Source of the DNA: Candidatus Aerophobota bacterium
GTDB lineage: Bacteria; Aerophobota; Aerophobia; Aerophobales; Aerophobaceae
NCBI GenBank assembly: GCA_030672545.1
Contig: DAOVGF010000053.1
Location: 1-12,512, forward strand
Length of the DNA stretch: 12,512 nucleotides
Reading direction: 5' to 3'
The notes below the pieces were generated by a model. It saw only the letters and a list, made by a program, of their open reading frames with translations, ran no database searches and was not told the DNA's origin. Below are positions 1-7,069 of this stretch, piece by piece (the first letter of the stretch is position 1; each line of letters begins with the position of its first letter). A program made the translations under genes and the position numbers.

Positions 1-254
1 ATATCTTTGAGAAAGAAAAGGAAGATTTCAATCTGATCTTCTCTGACGTGGTCCTGCCTGATGGCAGTGGTCTTGAGTTAGTGGAGGAGCTTTTATCTCG
101 GAAGCCTAATTTACCTGTTCTTTTCTCCAGTGGCTATGCCGATATGAAATCCCAGTGGCCTCTTATTGAAAAAAAGGGCTTTCCTTTCTTAGAGAAGCCT
201 TTCTCCTTGGCCGATCTCCTCGGAGCTGTAAAAAAAACACTTAAACCACGGTGA
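1..254 (+). CDS. Response-regulator receiver domain, C-terminal end (probably hybrid histidine kinase), 5'-partial
   Basis: The frame is open from base 3 to a TGA at 252-254 and gives 83 residues, so the gene begins outside the window. The fragment covers most of a CheY-like receiver: SDVVLPDGSG with the likely phospho-acceptor Asp at codon 45-47, then PVLFSSGYAD with the conserved Ser/Thr position, then FLEKPFSLADLL with the conserved Lys, and a final amphipathic helix. The signature 'SGYAD...FLEKPF' followed directly by a stop is typical of receivers at the C-terminus of hybrid sensor kinases, where they take phosphate from the kinase core. A stand-alone receiver cannot be excluded because the N-terminus is missing. 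The GTG at 48-50 is an internal Val codon, not a start. The next gene has its own promoter, so this gene need not be functionally linked to it. Confidence 0.85.
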   Translation, partial: IFEKEKEDFNLIFSDVVLPDGSGLELVEELLSRKPNLPVLFSSGYADMKSQWPLIEKKGFPFLEKPFSLADLLGAVKKTLKPR

Positions 255-337
255 TTGACCCCGAAGTGGCAGTACCTTTGCCTGAGAGTAAGAGTCGCTG
301 GTAACACCTCCATCCAAAAATCCCTAATGCGACAAAT

Positions 338-367
338 TTGACAAAAAAGAAGGCGATGTGCTATAAT
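338..367 (+). promoter_or_regulatory. Sigma-70 promoter with extended -10 for the pncB-lysC-asd-ribD operon
   Basis: A perfect -35 TTGACA lies at 338-343 and a perfect -10 TATAAT at 362-367, 18 bp apart. The bases before the -10 read TGC, giving an extended TGnTATAAT element. Transcription should start near 374, leaving a leader of about 47 nt before the pncB start at 422. No operator or riboswitch could be recognised in this short leader. The strength of the match suggests constitutive expression. Confidence 0.85.
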
Positions 368-408
368 CTCAGTTAATTCTATCAATGCTGGTCGGTAACT
401 TAAAAAAC

Positions 409-413
409 GGAGG
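409..413 (+). promoter_or_regulatory. Ribosome binding site of pncB
   Basis: GGAGG at 409-413 sits 8 nt before the ATG at 422 and fixes this start. It lies in the short leader downstream of the 338-367 promoter. Confidence 0.8.
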
Positions 414-421
414 AAAATTTC

Positions 422-1624
422 ATGTTTCATCTGGCTGATAAAAAGGATATCAAGAAAGGCAAAATTACCGATGTATACTTTGAACGGACCTTAGAAATTA
501 TCAAAAAAGAAAAAGGACTGGATAAAAATGTGGTAGCTGAAGTAAGGGCTCATTCTCTACCTTCAGGTTATGGATGGGCGGTCCTGGCCGGGATTGATGA
601 GGTAGCCCATCTCCTAGAAGGATTGAAAATTAAAGTATGGAGTATGTTGGAGGGGACCTTCTTCCACTCCCTGGAACCGGTCTTGGTTTTGGAAGGAAAA
701 TACAGTGAGTTTGCCCGTTATGAGACTTCTATTTTAGGTCTTCTTTGTCAGGCCTCAGGAATTGCCACCCGAGCTGCTCGATGCAAGAAGGCTGCTCAAG
801 GTAAACCCATCTATCACTTTGGAGCCCGTAGAATGCATCCCGGAATTGCTCCTATGATTGACCGGGCCGCCTATATTGGAGGGTGTGACGGAGTAGCGGT
901 AGCCGCCAGTGCTCGGGAACTCAAAGAAGAGCCGATTGGGACAATTCCTCATGCCCTGGTGCTCATTGTAGGAGATACTCTAAAAACAGTGCGTCTCTTT
1001 CACCAGAACATTTCCAAGACAGTAAAAAGAGTAGCTCTTATAGACACAGTGGGTGATGAAAAATTCGAATCAATAAGGGTGGCTGAGGGACTGGGTAAGG
1101 ATTTGTTTGCCGTACGACTGGACACCCCGGGTTCCCGGCGCGGGGATATGGGAGAAATATTGAGAGAAGTGCGTTGGGAACTGGATTTACGGGGCTACAA
1201 TAACGTGAAACTGTTTGTTTCCGGAGGAATGGACGAGGAAACCATTGCTGAGCTTAGTCCGGTGGCTGATGCTTTTGGAGTGGGAACCTGGATAAGTAAC
1301 GCGGCCGTAATTGATTTTTCTCTGGACATTGTCGAGGTGGAAGGTCATCCCTTAGCTAAAAAAGGAAAACGATCAGGGAAAAAACAGGTCCTGAGATGTC
1401 CGGCTTGTCTTTCTTCTCAAATCGTTGCCTTCGGGGACGGGGAGCATTCTCGTCCAAGATGTCCCTGTGGACAAAAATATTTATCTCTTTTGAGATTGTT
1501 TCTGGAACAAGGGAGACTGACTACTTCCCTGGGTTCCCCTCGGACTATTAGAAATTATGTCCTGGAGCAATTAGAAAAAGTCTCCCTTTCTCAGAGTAGT
1601 CAAATCCAAAGGCCCGGAGTTTAA
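422..1624 (+). CDS. pncB: Nicotinate phosphoribosyltransferase with C-terminal four-cysteine zinc motif
   Basis: This 400-residue protein should convert nicotinate and PRPP to nicotinate mononucleotide, the committed step of NAD salvage (Preiss-Handler route), in the cytosol. Family motifs visible are an N-terminal ITDVYFERT (about 15-23), FGARRMHPGIAP (133-144), YIGGCDGVA (151-159), PHALVLI (176-182), VRLDTPGSRRGDM (231-243), VSGGMDEETI (267-276) and AFGVGTWIS (284-292), the last parts forming the PRPP-binding barrel. The C-terminus carries Cys326, Cys329, Cys347 and Cys349 (CPAC...CPCG), matching the zinc-knuckle-like domain I recall from the Thermoplasma acidophilum enzyme and unlike classical enterobacterial PncB. 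It is first in the operon after the 338-367 promoter, and only 5 nt separate its stop from lysC. The fold class is certain. Quinolinate phosphoribosyltransferase is related but lacks this C-terminal domain. Confidence 0.93.
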   Translation: MFHLADKKDIKKGKITDVYFERTLEIIKKEKGLDKNVVAEVRAHSLPSGYGWAVLAGIDEVAHLLEGLKIKVWSMLEGTFFHSLEPVLVLEGKYSEFARYETSILGLLCQASGIATRAARCKKAAQGKPIYHFGARRMHPGIAPMIDRAAYIGGCDGVAVAASARELKEEPIGTIPHALVLIVGDTLKTVRLFHQNISKTVKRVALIDTVGDEKFESIRVAEGLGKDLFAVRLDTPGSRRGDMGEILREVRWELDLRGYNNVKLFVSGGMDEETIAELSPVADAFGVGTWISNAAVIDFSLDIVEVEGHPLAKKGKRSGKKQVLRCPACLSSQIVAFGDGEHSRPRCPCGQKYLSLLRLFLEQGRLTTSLGSPRTIRNYVLEQLEKVSLSQSSQIQRPGV

Positions 1625-1629
1625 AAGAA

Positions 1630-2355
1630 ATGTCTCTTATCGTCCAAAAATACGGTGGTACCTCCGTAGCTACGGCGGAGCGAATAAAAGCGGTCTCTCG
1701 AAGAATTGTCCAGACCAAAAAAAATGGTCACCAGGTAGTGGTAGTGGTTTCAGCTATGGGAGATACCACGGATAATCTCCTGAAACTCATTCATAAAATC
1801 ACCTCCATCCCTCCTAAAAGAGAGGTAGATGTTATCCTATCTACCGGAGAAATTGTTTCTGCCGCTCTTTTAGCTACTGCTCTCAACTCGGTAGGCCAAA
1901 AGGCCATATCTTTTACCGGAAATCAGATAGGGATCATCACCGACGAGGTTCATACCAAAGCTCGCATTATCAAAGTAAACTGCCAAAAAATCCAGGAAGA
2001 GCTAAAAAAGGGTTATATTGTGGTGGTGGCTGGTTTTCAGGGAACTACTTATGGAAATACGATTACTACCCTGGGAAGGGGTGGTTCTGATACTACCGCT
2101 GTTGCTCTGGCTGCGGCTCTGAAAGCTGAGATCTGTGAAATTTACAGTGATGTCGAGGGGGTGTTCACGGCCGATCCCCGGATAGTACCTCAAGCCAGTA
2201 AACTCAGGCAAATTTCTTATGAGGAGATGATGGAACTGGCCAGTTTGGGAGCAAAGGTCCTGCACCTTCGGGCAATAGAAATGGCCCATAAATACAAAAT
2301 CCCTTTGTATGTCCGTTCCAGCTTTAATGAAAGGGAGGGTACCAAAATTGTCTAA
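1630..2355 (+). CDS. lysC: Aspartokinase, catalytic domain only (alpha-like subunit of a split enzyme)
   Basis: This phosphorylates L-aspartate to 4-phospho-aspartate with ATP, opening the lysine/diaminopimelate, threonine and methionine pathways. The 241 residues contain the full amino-acid-kinase domain: KYGGTSV (7-13), VVSAMG (39-44), STGE (71-74), GRGGSDTTAVALAAAL (149-164) and YSDVEGVFTADPR (172-184). The usual C-terminal ACT domains are absent: after NEREGTKIV the frame meets TAA at 2353-2355, and the ACT part continues in the +1 frame as the next gene. A typical aspartokinase is about 400 residues, so this is the catalytic half alone. The start is ATG with CGGAG at 1615-1619, 10 nt upstream. 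It could be a genuine catalytic subunit, one half of a frameshifted gene, or the product of a sequence error. The kinase assignment itself is secure. Confidence 0.92.
   Translation: MSLIVQKYGGTSVATAERIKAVSRRIVQTKKNGHQVVVVVSAMGDTTDNLLKLIHKITSIPPKREVDVILSTGEIVSAALLATALNSVGQKAISFTGNQIGIITDEVHTKARIIKVNCQKIQEELKKGYIVVVAGFQGTTYGNTITTLGRGGSDTTAVALAAALKAEICEIYSDVEGVFTADPRIVPQASKLRQISYEEMMELASLGAKVLHLRAIEMAHKYKIPLYVRSSFNEREGTKIV
2333..2350 (+). promoter_or_regulatory. Internal ribosome binding site and TTG start of the ACT-domain aspartokinase ORF
   Basis: GGGAGGG at 2333-2339 lies 8 nt before TTG at 2348-2350, an ideal Shine-Dalgarno spacing, inside the last codons of the catalytic ORF. The upstream stop TAA (2353-2355) falls just after this TTG, so terminating ribosomes could re-initiate. 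The ATG at 2309 has no Shine-Dalgarno, and the ATG at 2366 is 26 nt from the purine tract, too far to use it well. This decides the start of the next gene. Confidence 0.7.
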
Positions 2356-2848
2356 AGAAGAATCAATGGAAGAATTTGTCGTTTCAGGAGTTACTCTCAA
2401 TCAAGATGAAGCAAAAATAACGGTGAAAGAGGTTCCCAATGAACCCGGGGTAGCCGGCCTGCTCTTTACCCGTCTATCTGAGGTCAATATTAATGTAGAC
2501 ATGATAGTACAAAGTAGCTCCATGCAAGGAACCAATGATATTTCCTTTACCGTAAACAAAAAAAACTTGAATGAGACCAAAATAGTCTTAGAGAAAATAC
2601 AACCGGAGTTATCTTATCGAAAAGTTATCTATGACTCCAAAATTGCCAAAGTTTCCGCTGTCGGAGCAGGAATGCAATCGCATCCAGGGGTAGCAGCTCG
2701 AACGTTTAGCTGTCTGGGAAAACTCGGGATAAATATAGACATAATCAGCACTTCGGAAATAAAAATATCGTGTATAGTGAGCAAAGAGGATGGGGCGAGG
2801 GCAGTGAGAGCTATTCATCAGGAGTTCAATCTGGACAAGATCTCCTGA
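2348..2848 (+). CDS. lysC: Aspartokinase regulatory ACT-domain subunit (beta-like, split from the catalytic ORF)
   Basis: From the TTG this encodes 166 residues made of two ACT domains. The first follows EFVVSGVTLNQDEAKITV and includes EPGVAGLLFTRLSEVNINVDMI; the second includes VSAVGAGMQSHPGVAARTF and INIDIISTSEIKISC. In aspartokinases these domains bind the feedback effectors (lysine and/or threonine) and mediate dimerisation, so the product probably assembles with the catalytic protein. Length and content match the separately initiated beta subunit of Bacillus subtilis aspartokinase II, which starts in frame inside the alpha gene near codon 246. Here the start corresponds to about codon 240 but lies in the +1 frame and overlaps the alpha stop by 8 bp. 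Skipping one base at the alpha stop would rejoin the halves as GTKIVKEESMEEFVVSG, a normal family linker, so a recent single-base insertion or a sequencing indel remains possible. Confidence 0.85.
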   Translation: MSKEESMEEFVVSGVTLNQDEAKITVKEVPNEPGVAGLLFTRLSEVNINVDMIVQSSSMQGTNDISFTVNKKNLNETKIVLEKIQPELSYRKVIYDSKIAKVSAVGAGMQSHPGVAARTFSCLGKLGINIDIISTSEIKISCIVSKEDGARAVRAIHQEFNLDKIS

Positions 2849-2893
2849 ATTACCTTCCCGATAAGAAACCGGAGAAAAGCAAAGGGGAAAAAT

Positions 2894-3910
2894 TTGAATG
2901 CAAAATATAATGTGGCCGTGGTAGGTGCCACCGGGGCAGTGGGAGAGGAAATGCTCAAGATTTTGGAAGAGCGAAACTTTCCCATCAAAAATCTACGCCT
3001 CCTGGCTTCACCAAGGTCTGAAGGAAGAAATATTAAATTTGCCGGTGAAAGTCTCCGAGTGGAAGATCTCCATAAAGCTTCTCTCGAGGGAATTGAAATT
3101 GCTCTTTTCTCGGCCGGTACTTCCGTTTCCCGTCAGTACGCCCCTCTTTTCACTGAATCAGGAGCAGTAGTGGTGGACAATTCTGCCGCCTTTCGAATGG
3201 ATAAAGATGTACCCTTGGTGGTTCCCGAGGTTAATCCAGAGGCTCTCCGAAATCACCAGGGTATTATTGCCAACCCTAACTGCTCGACTATTCAACTGGT
3301 AGTAGCTATAAACCCACTCCACCAACAAGCCAGAATTAAACGTATGATTGTATCTACTTTGCAAGCAGTATCCGGGACCGGCCGAGGGGCCATAGCAGAA
3401 CTACGTCATCAGAGCGAACAGTATCTAAGGCAAGAACCTATTATTGCTGAGGTTTATCCTCATCAAATTGCCTTTAACTTACTTCCTCACATTGGAGAAT
3501 TCCTTCCTAACGGCTATACCAGTGAAGAAATGAAGTTACTCAATGAGACTCGAAAGATTATGCAAGATGATACTATCAAAGTAACGGCTACCTGTGTTAG
3601 AGTCCCCGTATTCATCTCTCATTCAGAAACAGTTACCCTGGAAACCGAAAAAAGAATCACTGCTCAACAAGCCCGGGAGATCCTCAGGAGAGCTCCCGGA
3701 GTAATTGTGCGCGATAATCCCTCCCGCTGGATTTATCCTCTCCCTACGGAAGGGATCGGTAAGGATGCCGTTTTTGTGGGACGAATCCGGGAAGATGAAT
3801 CCCTTCCCCATAGTCTTAATCTCTGGGTGGTTTCTGATAATTTGCGAAAAGGTGGTGCTCTTAACACCATTCAGATTGCTGAATTACTAATCAAAGAGAG
3901 TCTATTATGA
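2894..3910 (+). CDS. asd: Aspartate-semialdehyde dehydrogenase
   Basis: This 338-residue cytosolic enzyme reduces 4-phospho-aspartate to aspartate 4-semialdehyde with NADPH, directly after aspartokinase. Visible are the NADP-binding GATGAVGEEM (11-20), SAGTSVS (73-79), VDNSAAFRMD (94-103), the active-site segment NPNCSTIQL with catalytic Cys130, SGTGRGA (160-166), and VRVPVFISHSE with the likely acid/base His243. Length and motifs fit the bacterial family. The start is TTG: GGGG at 2884-2887 is 6 nt upstream, the nearby ATG at 2898 is out of frame, and the glycine-rich strand begins only seven residues in, so a later start would damage the fold. It lies 45 bp after the aspartokinase ACT ORF and 25 bp before ribD, in the same operon. 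Confidence 0.95.
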   Translation: MNAKYNVAVVGATGAVGEEMLKILEERNFPIKNLRLLASPRSEGRNIKFAGESLRVEDLHKASLEGIEIALFSAGTSVSRQYAPLFTESGAVVVDNSAAFRMDKDVPLVVPEVNPEALRNHQGIIANPNCSTIQLVVAINPLHQQARIKRMIVSTLQAVSGTGRGAIAELRHQSEQYLRQEPIIAEVYPHQIAFNLLPHIGEFLPNGYTSEEMKLLNETRKIMQDDTIKVTATCVRVPVFISHSETVTLETEKRITAQQAREILRRAPGVIVRDNPSRWIYPLPTEGIGKDAVFVGRIREDESLPHSLNLWVVSDNLRKGGALNTIQIAELLIKESLL

Positions 3911-3935
3911 GATTTAACCTTTCCTCCCTTTCACT

Positions 3936-5066
3936 ATGAAAGAAAAGTGGATGTATATGGCTCTGGCTCTGGCTAAAAGGGGAGTGGAAACAGTTCCTCC
4001 CAATCCAGCCGTAGGGGCAGTAATTGTCAAAAAAAATAAGCTCATTGCCCAAGGTTACCATCGCTATTTTGGGGGACCTCATGCTGAAATTGAAGCCTTA
4101 AGGCAAGCCAAAGAAAAAGCCAGGGGAGCTACCTTATATGTGACCTTAGAACCGTGTTCTCATTACGGTAAAACTCCTCCCTGCACCGATAAAATAATCA
4201 GCAGTGGAATTCGCCGGGTCATAACCGCCACCCTGGATCCTAACCCTCTCAACCGGGGAAGAGGAATAACCCAATTGGAGGAGACCGGAATAGAAACCAA
4301 GGTGGGAATATGTGAGGAAGAAGCCCGAGTTCTCAATGCTCCTTTTTTTAAATTTATGGAGAAGCAACTACCTTTTGTTATTGTCAAAGCTGCTGCTAGT
4401 CTCGACGGAAAAATCGCTACTTCTACCGGCTTATCAAGGTGGATTACTAATCGGCGATCTCGTGAAGCTGGACACCATCTACGCAGCCAGGTTGACGCCA
4501 TTTTAGTGGGAATCAACACTGTGCTTAGAGATGACCCTGCCCTGCTCAGTTCTCCACCCAAGAATCTCATACGTATTGTACTGGATAGTAAACTGAGAAT
4601 CTCTCCTCGGGCTCGGATTCTTCAAAACCAGCATTTAGCGGAAACTCTTATCTTTACAACTCCCCAGGCTGATGAAAAAAAATTGAAGGAACTGGAAAAA
4701 CTGAAGATTAGGATCCAGATAGTGCCCGCGGTAAACCAAAGGGTCAATCTAACCATAGCTCTCCAGAAGCTGGCCCAACTGGAGATAATGAGACTACTGG
4801 TGGAAGGAGGAGGAGAAACCATAGCCTCATTTTTTGAGACGGGAAATGTCGATAAAATCTTCCTTTTTATCGCTCCCCGGATCATCGGAGGAAGAAAAGC
4901 CATTACCTGGGTAGAGGGAAAAGGAGTTACTCAGTTATCTTCTACCCCCTGGATCCAGATTGACTCTGTAAAACATATTGATCAGGATCTTCTCATTGAG
5001 GGCCGGATAACCTACCAACCTCTCTTAAAAAACCCACCGGAACAACAGATAGATGAAAGCAGTTAG
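3936..5066 (+). CDS. ribD: Bifunctional riboflavin biosynthesis deaminase/reductase RibD
   Basis: RibD deaminates 2,5-diamino-6-ribosylamino-pyrimidinone 5'-phosphate and then reduces the ribose side chain with NADPH, steps 2 and 3 of riboflavin synthesis. The 376 residues show an N-terminal zinc deaminase, with NPAVGAVIV (23-31), PHAE (48-51) with zinc ligand His49 and catalytic Glu51, and the zinc cysteines Cys74 and Cys83 in EPCSHYGKTPPCT. A C-terminal reductase follows, with KAAASLDGKIAT (151-162), SRWIT (167-171), VDAILVGINTVLRDDPALL (186-204) and a later LLVEGGGET. No FMN riboswitch and no other rib gene is in view. Unlike the other starts I checked here, its ATG lacks a Shine-Dalgarno; the preceding bases are pyrimidine-rich, and the ATG sits in the loop of a small CTTTC/GAAAG hairpin. 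The last 14 codons overlap the convergent pit gene, giving a tail slightly longer than usual. Confidence 0.94.
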   Translation: MKEKWMYMALALAKRGVETVPPNPAVGAVIVKKNKLIAQGYHRYFGGPHAEIEALRQAKEKARGATLYVTLEPCSHYGKTPPCTDKIISSGIRRVITATLDPNPLNRGRGITQLEETGIETKVGICEEEARVLNAPFFKFMEKQLPFVIVKAAASLDGKIATSTGLSRWITNRRSREAGHHLRSQVDAILVGINTVLRDDPALLSSPPKNLIRIVLDSKLRISPRARILQNQHLAETLIFTTPQADEKKLKELEKLKIRIQIVPAVNQRVNLTIALQKLAQLEIMRLLVEGGGETIASFFETGNVDKIFLFIAPRIIGGRKAITWVEGKGVTQLSSTPWIQIDSVKHIDQDLLIEGRITYQPLLKNPPEQQIDESS

Positions 5067-6263
5067 GGCACCGGCTACCGGCAAAGTAATCAACCAGGAA
5101 ATAACAATATTGCGCAAGACTTTGAGGTCAAGAGCGTCAATGCCCCGGGCCAACCCAACTCCCACCACGGAACCCACCGAGGTATGAGTGGTGGAAACAG
5201 GCATCCCCAGACGGGAAAAAATTAGTACCACCGTAGCCGCACCAAATTCAGTGGCAAATCCCCGGCTGGGAGTAACTTCAGTTATTTTCTCTCCAATGGT
5301 CTCCATTACCCGGTGACCCCAGGTAGCAATTCCTACCACCAGGCCCACCCCTCCTAACCCCAAAACCCATAGAGGGACCGGAACCTGAACTCCAATTGTT
5401 CCTGTCTGTAATACCGCTATGATAGCTGCCACTGGTCCAACGGCATTAGCTACGTCGTTGGCTCCGTTGCCAAAAGCTTCATAAGAAGCACTGAGAACTT
5501 GAAGAGGTTTAGAAAAATTTTCTACCCTTTCATATTCGTTATTAGCTCTGGAGGGAACTCTCCGCAAAAAGAGATAACTGGCCAAGCCTGCCACTACGGC
5601 TATTAGTGCGGAAATACCCAGAGCAGGGCCCAAGGAATAGTACAAATGGAGGTTTTTCGGTCCCTGGTAAGTGATAGTTAGAGCAAGAACAAAAAAGACT
5701 AGACCTACCAATAAAAATCCAATCTTTTTGAATCCTTCCAGAGGATGAGAAACAGCTAAAATTTTCCACCGGATAAGAAGGAAAATCAGATAAGAAATAA
5801 GCACCCCGGCCAGGGGGGAGATGAGCCAACTGGAGATAATACCGACCACAACTCCCCAGTTTATCTGTCCAGCTCCCACCTCAATCAGGCCAAAACCAAT
5901 CAGAGCTCCCACAATAGAGTGACTGGTGGAGACCGGCAGACGAAGATAGGTAGCGATACTCACCCAGGTTCCGGCACCGATCAAAACAGCAAACATACCC
6001 CAGACCAAAAGATAAGGATTACCGACAAAATTAAGAGGATCAATCACCCCTTTGCGAATAGTATTGGTAACATGGCTTCCCACCAGGACCGCCCCCAGGA
6101 AGGTGCACACTCCAGCTACCACTACCGCACTCCGAAGGCTAAGAGCTCCTGACCCTACGGAAGTCCCCATAGAGTTAGCCACATCATTGGCCCCAATATT
6201 AACCGCCATATAAAATCCCGTTCCTATGGCAATTAGTAACAGGAATAGGGGATTAACCACCAT
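5025..6263 (-). CDS. pit: PiT-family inorganic phosphate transporter (low affinity)
   Basis: This 412-residue polytopic membrane protein probably imports phosphate, in the family usually as a metal-phosphate complex driven by the proton or sodium gradient. The internal duplication is plain. GANDVAN occurs at 24-30 and 267-273, and LPVSTSHSIVGALIGFG (109-125) is mirrored by MPVSTTHTSVGSVVGVG (354-370). About ten to twelve hydrophobic segments are visible, with a charged central loop near 235-255. The start is ATG with AAGGA (plus-strand 6271-6275) 7 nt upstream. A DUF47 PhoU-like gene lies 41 bp upstream on the same strand, the usual PiT partner. Its 3' end overlaps the convergent ribD by 42 bp. 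Sulfate permeases of the same superfamily are an alternative substrate class, but the DUF47 partner favours phosphate. Confidence 0.93.
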   Translation of the reverse strand: MVVNPLFLLLIAIGTGFYMAVNIGANDVANSMGTSVGSGALSLRSAVVVAGVCTFLGAVLVGSHVTNTIRKGVIDPLNFVGNPYLLVWGMFAVLIGAGTWVSIATYLRLPVSTSHSIVGALIGFGLIEVGAGQINWGVVVGIISSWLISPLAGVLISYLIFLLIRWKILAVSHPLEGFKKIGFLLVGLVFFVLALTITYQGPKNLHLYYSLGPALGISALIAVVAGLASYLFLRRVPSRANNEYERVENFSKPLQVLSASYEAFGNGANDVANAVGPVAAIIAVLQTGTIGVQVPVPLWVLGLGGVGLVVGIATWGHRVMETIGEKITEVTPSRGFATEFGAATVVLIFSRLGMPVSTTHTSVGSVVGVGLARGIDALDLKVLRNIVISWLITLPVAGALTAFIYLLFRWVF

Positions 6264-6304
6264 TCATGATTCCTTCTTGACCTATCCAGCAAACTGTTCA
6301 ATTT

Positions 6305-6979
6305 TTAGCGGGCAATCATACACCGGAGATAACTTCCGGTATTCTGAGCATGGTCAGCTACTGAGCCCATCTCCCCAACAATCTTCATCAAAAAGAAAAT
6401 GGAGATGGGATCTATCTTTTTCTCCATTTCAAACATCTTTTTGGCACAATTCTGCTGAATAACATCAGCTTCAAACTCACTTCTGTCAATAATCCCAATA
6501 AGTTCGGAGACCTTCCCTTCCTCGACTGGGGAAAAGGAACTTTGGGAAAGAGTTTTAATGTGCGAACAAGCTGCGATTAAGGCATCCACCGTCTCCAGTA
6601 CTTTATCCACCAGTTTCATCAATTCATCTTTCAACTCGGAAGGAACGAGAGTCCTTCTCATCTCCATTAATCTGGCGATGTCTTCCACCGAATCAGCAAT
6701 AGCATCTTCTTGTTTAAGAAAGGTCAGAATATCCGAACGATTCACAGACATAAACATCCGGTAGGGTAAACGCTCTCGAATTCCGTTTTTGATTATGTCC
6801 GCTTCATGTTCAAGGTGAGAGATTTTTTCCACTCTCCTGGGCAATTCCATGAAATCTTGTTCCCCAAAAGCCTTCATCAATGGGGGAAGCTGATCACAAC
6901 ACTCTTTAACTTTTTCCAGATGTTGCTGCAACGCCTCAAAAGGGGACCGATGAAATAAATCAGCTAAAATACTCCTCAA
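6305..6979 (-). CDS. DUF47 / PhoU-like Pit accessory protein (TIGR00153 type)
   Basis: This all-helical cytosolic protein of about 224 residues resembles PhoU and is commonly paired with PiT transporters, where it is thought to regulate phosphate transport. The two-fold repeat shows in HLEHEADIIKNGI and, about 110 residues later, SEFEADVIQQN; these E/DxxxD segments bind metal in PhoU-like proteins. Other family marks are EDAIADSVEDIARLM and the C-terminal DHAQNTGSYLR. The frame can begin at GTG 6986-6988, but that GTG directly abuts the Shine-Dalgarno. I therefore chose the TTG three codons later, 8 nt from it, which costs only three residues. It is followed by pit in a clear two-gene operon. 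I saw no convincing promoter or Pho box in the 100 bp upstream. Confidence 0.88.
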   Translation of the reverse strand: MRSILADLFHRSPFEALQQHLEKVKECCDQLPPLMKAFGEQDFMELPRRVEKISHLEHEADIIKNGIRERLPYRMFMSVNRSDILTFLKQEDAIADSVEDIARLMEMRRTLVPSELKDELMKLVDKVLETVDALIAACSHIKTLSQSSFSPVEEGKVSELIGIIDRSEFEADVIQQNCAKKMFEMEKKIDPISIFFLMKIVGEMGSVADHAQNTGSYLRCMIAR

Positions 6980-6987
6980 GTCTATCA

Positions 6988-6993
6988 CCTCCT
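6988..6993 (-). promoter_or_regulatory. Ribosome binding site deciding the TTG start of the DUF47 gene
   Basis: On the minus strand the sequence reads AAAGGAGGTGATAG, an essentially full complement of the 16S rRNA 3' end. The AGGAGG core lies 8 nt before TTG (6977-6979) but directly abuts the GTG at 6986-6988, which argues for TTG initiation. Confidence 0.7.
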
Positions 6994-7069
6994 TTTTTTC
7001 AACAGAATAAGTTAACCCTACCCTTACTTAAAACCCTGAATAGCTTACTTTTAATTGCCTTATTTTCCA

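Noticed and set aside
249..270. Possible terminator after the receiver gene (CCAC...GTGG)
   Set aside because: The stem is only four base pairs with a long loop, and no U-tract follows on the plus strand.
254..320. Glycine-riboswitch-like fragment on the minus strand (CTCTCAGGCAAAGG at 275-288)
   Set aside because: It matches only the 3' conserved segment. The CCGAAGG core and 5' GGAGAG strand are not found in order on that strand, and it would point away from any minus-strand gene in view.
134..430. 98-codon minus-strand reading frame
   Set aside because: It is antisense to the receiver gene and the pncB promoter, resembles no protein, and has no supporting context.
2309..2347. ATG 2309 as start of the ACT-domain ORF
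   Set aside because: It has no Shine-Dalgarno, and its extra residues are the catalytic ORF's coding sequence read in another frame. TTG 2348 has ideal spacing from a strong purine tract.
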